Source: a virus
Strand: one strand, 5' to 3'
Length of the DNA stretch: 28,133 nt
Virus record (IMG/VR): IMGVR_UViG_3300031963_012227
Location: 1-28,133 of that record
Shown here: positions 25,224 to 28,133 of the stretch, one piece after another
Layout: the number at the start of each line of letters is the position of its first letter
Position numbering within the stretch: position 1 is the stretch's first letter
Notes under the pieces: generated by a model
What the model was told of the DNA's origin: nothing
Seen by the model: the letters and a program-made list of their open reading frames with translations, nothing else
Database searches by the model: none
Position numbers and translations under genes: made by a program

Positions 25224-28133
25224 ATGTCTAATAATGTACCAGGTTTTTTAGATTTAACGGCTGAACTAATAAATAATAGTCAAAATACTATCGGTTTGCC
25301 TTTTGATAATCAGCAAGGATCTGTTCAATTGAATCCAGATTTATTGCAAAACCAACAGACTCAGCAAACAAATCAGGTTTCGATAAATAATGTATCTATA
25401 TATTTAGAAAAGAATTTGCTTGATGTTTTGTTGGCAGCGGCAGAAAAACATGATTCAACTTTAGATACAGAATCTTTTTACGAAAGTAATGATTTATTGT
25501 CTGAAGGTCCTATAGAAGGTCTTTCAGATCAAGATGGAAATACATTAAACTATATTGGTTTGAACAGTTCTGTTCAAAATAAAGATTCGTCTTTAGCGTT
25601 TGGTGTTTATTATAATGATGTTGCTGTAAAAGATAAAAAAACAAATTTATTAAATTTATCGGCTGCGGATTTTTCATTAAGTCTTGGTGATGAAATCAAT
25701 AATTTCACTGATATAAGTAGTTGTGTTTATAAATACGATTCTAGAGTTTATGATTTAGATTTTGATCCTAAAATAGAAGAAATAAGTAGCGAGCAACAAA
25801 AATTGATTGCACAAGAATTTACTAATAAAACACAAGAAAATTTATATATAAAATCAATGCATTTACGAAATATTGCGCGATCTTTTTCTCATTATGTGAA
25901 AAATAAATACGCAACAAGTGCAACTGTAAATGTCAAAATAGATTCTTGTTTTCGTCTAAATGACGATGGTAGCGCAATTAGTAATAATGTTAGATTTGTT
26001 ATTTCTGTAACAAACGTAACAGAAAGAACAGTAAATTATTTCTTTTTTCAAGGCTATTTTGTTGTAAAAAATACGCCTGTTGTTCTTCCTTTTCAAATAA
26101 AATTTAATAGATCAGCAAATTTGGCTAGTAATTTTCCAGAATATTTGATAAATGTATATAGCGTAGAAAAAAGACTTACATCAAGTGATACTAGAAATAA
26201 ATCAAGGAGTTTTTCTATCGATTCAGTTGTTGAAAGAGTAGATTTAGGTTTTTCGTATCCGTATTCGGCATTGTGTCGTAATATAGTTAGCGCAAAACAT
26301 TTTTCTAATATTCCTGTAAGGAGTTTTGATTGTAAATTATTGAAAGTAAATGTTCCGAATAATTACGATTCTGATGTAAAAGAGTATATTGGAGATTGGA
26401 ATGGAAATTTTAGCAAAACAATAAGATGGACAGATAATCCAGCATGGATTTTCTATGATTTATGTATAAATAGTCGTTATGGTTTGGCAAAAACTTCATT
26501 GTCTGAAAATGACTTAAACAAATGGGAATTATATAAAATTTCTAAATTTTGTGATGAATTGGTGATAACAAACGCAAGCACTAAATACAAAGAAGATACT
26601 TTTTTATTCGATAATTCTTTATCTATTGATGAAACCGACTATAATACAATTACTTTTACGTCAACAGAAGATATTAGCGTAATAAAATCTAGATATCCAG
26701 AGAAAAGCATTATTTATTTATATGATGTCAAGAATACTTTTGGAGAATCAATAAACGAGAATTTCAAAAAAATAATTTTATCAGTTACAAAATCAAGTAA
26801 TACAGTAAAAATAAAATTGTGTAATGATTTTGGAGTTAGAAAATTTATCGAGTCTGATTTTTCAGGTCGTTTTTATGAATCTTTGCGTACATATATTTTA
26901 TCAAATCCATCAGTGTTGAATACCGAAGATAATGCAAAAAATTTTGCTGTGTCTTATATTGACGGTTTTTCTAATCCAGTAAACTCATTCAACTCTGCTT
27001 CGGAACAGGTTTCTGTTTCTTTCAGAAATAGAAGAATTTTTGATTCTTCTTTGAACGTTTATTCTGGAAAATGCGTTGCAAAACATCCTGATTATCCTGA
27101 ATTTCTTGAACCTAGGTTTTCTGCAAATATATACATAAACGATACAACAGAAGGTTTGAAAATATTAACTGATTTATCTTCTGTATTTAGAGGCATTTTT
27201 TATTTTAAGAACGGTTTGCTTTCATTGAATACTGATGTTAAAAAAGCAACAACATATGTTTTTACAAATTCAAATGTAAAAAATGGATTCTTTAATTATG
27301 CTTCATCGAACTTAGAATCTTCCTATTCTGTAGTGAAAGTTTCTTATCTAGATAAATTAGATAACTTTAAGGATAAAATAGTTTATGTAGAAGACTCTGA
27401 TTTGATAAAAAAATATGGTCTTATAGAAAAAGAAATTTTAGGTTTTGGTATTACTTCAAAATTTCAAGCTGAAAGAATAGGTAAATGGTTTTTAACGACT
27501 GGCAAGCTAGAATCACAAACAGTTTCATTTAATACGGGTATTGAAGCTAGTCTTTTAAAAATTGGAGATGTAGTAAGAATTGCTGATAATTTAAAAAATT
27601 CAAATGTTCTATTTGGTAAAATATTGTCTTTAGATTTCAAAAATAATTATATTTATATTGATAGAGAAATGAAGTCCGATGTTTTAGGTAAGAGAATAAA
27701 ATTATTATCTGTCATAAACGATGAAACGGTAGAAAGCACGTTTACTGTTTTTGAAAATGACAACTCAAATTTGCGACTGGTCATATTGCCGTACGATTTT
27801 TTGAGCTGGAATTTGAAAAACAAAACAAAAACTTCTTTTTATGGTAGAAATTTATCTGCTGATGGTTTATCGGTAGCAGCTTGGAATAAAAAGGCTTTTA
27901 GTAAACAAAGTTATGTAGAAAACTGCCAATTATCTTTTAAGGTTGAAACACCAAATGATATAATGGTCGTTGGAATTAGTTCTAAAAATAATATAACCAA
28001 TGATTATACCGATATAGAATATGGTTTTTATGTAAATAGTGGAAATTTATTAGGAATTTTTTCAGGTTATTCTTTCGCTTCACCATATAATTTCAATAAA
28101 ACAATTTCAGCAACAGATATTTTATCGATTGTT
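25224..28133 (+). CDS. J: central tail tip / host specificity protein J (partial, cut by window end)
   Basis: An open frame of 970 codons from ATG 25224 to the window edge without a stop, so the C-terminus lies outside. It is a lambda gpJ-type central fibre protein. A Gln/Asn-rich N-terminal region (about 30-55) precedes the hallmark SEGPIEGLSD (93-102). Further in are EYIGDWNGNFSKTIRW (387-402) and the strongly conserved WTDNPAWIFYDLCINSRYGL (402-421). A beta-rich, aromatic part follows to the edge. It forms the distal hub and cell-binding tip, made with I, K and L. The C-terminal receptor-binding part, usually the most variable, is not visible. The start is 3 nt after I, with an A/T-rich leader and no Shine-Dalgarno. 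Confidence 0.9.
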   Translation, partial: MSNNVPGFLDLTAELINNSQNTIGLPFDNQQGSVQLNPDLLQNQQTQQTNQVSINNVSIYLEKNLLDVLLAAAEKHDSTLDTESFYESNDLLSEGPIEGLSDQDGNTLNYIGLNSSVQNKDSSLAFGVYYNDVAVKDKKTNLLNLSAADFSLSLGDEINNFTDISSCVYKYDSRVYDLDFDPKIEEISSEQQKLIAQEFTNKTQENLYIKSMHLRNIARSFSHYVKNKYATSATVNVKIDSCFRLNDDGSAISNNVRFVISVTNVTERTVNYFFFQGYFVVKNTPVVLPFQIKFNRSANLASNFPEYLINVYSVEKRLTSSDTRNKSRSFSIDSVVERVDLGFSYPYSALCRNIVSAKHFSNIPVRSFDCKLLKVNVPNNYDSDVKEYIGDWNGNFSKTIRWTDNPAWIFYDLCINSRYGLAKTSLSENDLNKWELYKISKFCDELVITNASTKYKEDTFLFDNSLSIDETDYNTITFTSTEDISVIKSRYPEKSIIYLYDVKNTFGESINENFKKIILSVTKSSNTVKIKLCNDFGVRKFIESDFSGRFYESLRTYILSNPSVLNTEDNAKNFAVSYIDGFSNPVNSFNSASEQVSVSFRNRRIFDSSLNVYSGKCVAKHPDYPEFLEPRFSANIYINDTTEGLKILTDLSSVFRGIFYFKNGLLSLNTDVKKATTYVFTNSNVKNGFFNYASSNLESSYSVVKVSYLDKLDNFKDKIVYVEDSDLIKKYGLIEKEILGFGITSKFQAERIGKWFLTTGKLESQTVSFNTGIEASLLKIGDVVRIADNLKNSNVLFGKILSLDFKNNYIYIDREMKSDVLGKRIKLLSVINDETVESTFTVFENDNSNLRLVILPYDFLSWNLKNKTKTSFYGRNLSADGLSVAAWNKKAFSKQSYVENCQLSFKVETPNDIMVVGISSKNNITNDYTDIEYGFYVNSGNLLGIFSGYSFASPYNFNKTISATDILSIV

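Noticed and set aside
1-28133. tRNA genes, prophage integrase or insertion sequences
   Set aside because: None was recognised in either strand by reading. No cloverleaf-like segment or transposase motif was seen, although a short tRNA could be missed by eye.

Overview
The window is a low-GC (roughly 30%) stretch of a tailed bacteriophage genome. It holds the neck, tail and tail-tip region of a long-tailed, siphovirus-type phage. The evidence is a 2705-residue tape measure protein followed by a tail-tip cluster whose last members follow the order of lambda M-L-K-I-J: a minor tail protein with gpM-like domains, a gpL-type protein with the conserved cysteines, a JAB/MPN protease (the gpK N-terminal domain), a gpI-type beta-grasp protein with a membrane segment, and a central tail-tip protein J cut by the right edge. 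I see no integrase, tRNA, rRNA, CRISPR array or insertion sequence. Only one internal start shows a convincing Shine-Dalgarno sequence, so the host may rely little on that signal (Bacteroidetes, for example, but the sequence does not settle this).

Layout: 43-867 (-) is a sulfotransferase and 878-1333 (+) an adenylylsulfate-kinase-like protein; their start codons face each other 10 nt apart. 1342-1854 (+) is a probable head-tail adaptor. A strong bidirectional terminator at 1865-1890 separates it from a minus-strand block (5203 down to 1906): head-closure-like, tail-completion-like, a probable tail terminator, and the tail tube. A divergent promoter region (5204-5258) then starts the plus-strand late operon, tightly packed to the window end: two tape-measure chaperones (5259-7011), the tape measure (7040-15157), two proteins related to the tail tube (15160-16059, 17814-18641) around a tail fibre (16063-17814), two large surface/minor tail proteins with lectin-like domains (18638-23313), then L, K, I and J.

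How they work together: chaperones and tape measure set tail length while the tube protein polymerises. The tube-like paralogs, M/L-type proteins, I and J build the tip, and the fibre and lectin-like proteins probably bind the host surface. The sulfotransferase and kinase form an accessory sulfation pair: the kinase would make PAPS and the transferase would use it.

The most unusual element is inside the tape measure. Seven copies of a GFIPNFA motif (residues 627-1524) delimit six non-tape-measure modules of about 64-215 residues. Two of these carry the signature of PD-(D/E)XK nuclease folds. This looks like a cargo array carried within a protein that is normally ejected with the phage DNA. 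A second structural oddity is that the 1906-5203 block is inverted relative to its neighbours: flipping it back restores the canonical adaptor, closure, completion, terminator, tube, chaperone, tape-measure order.
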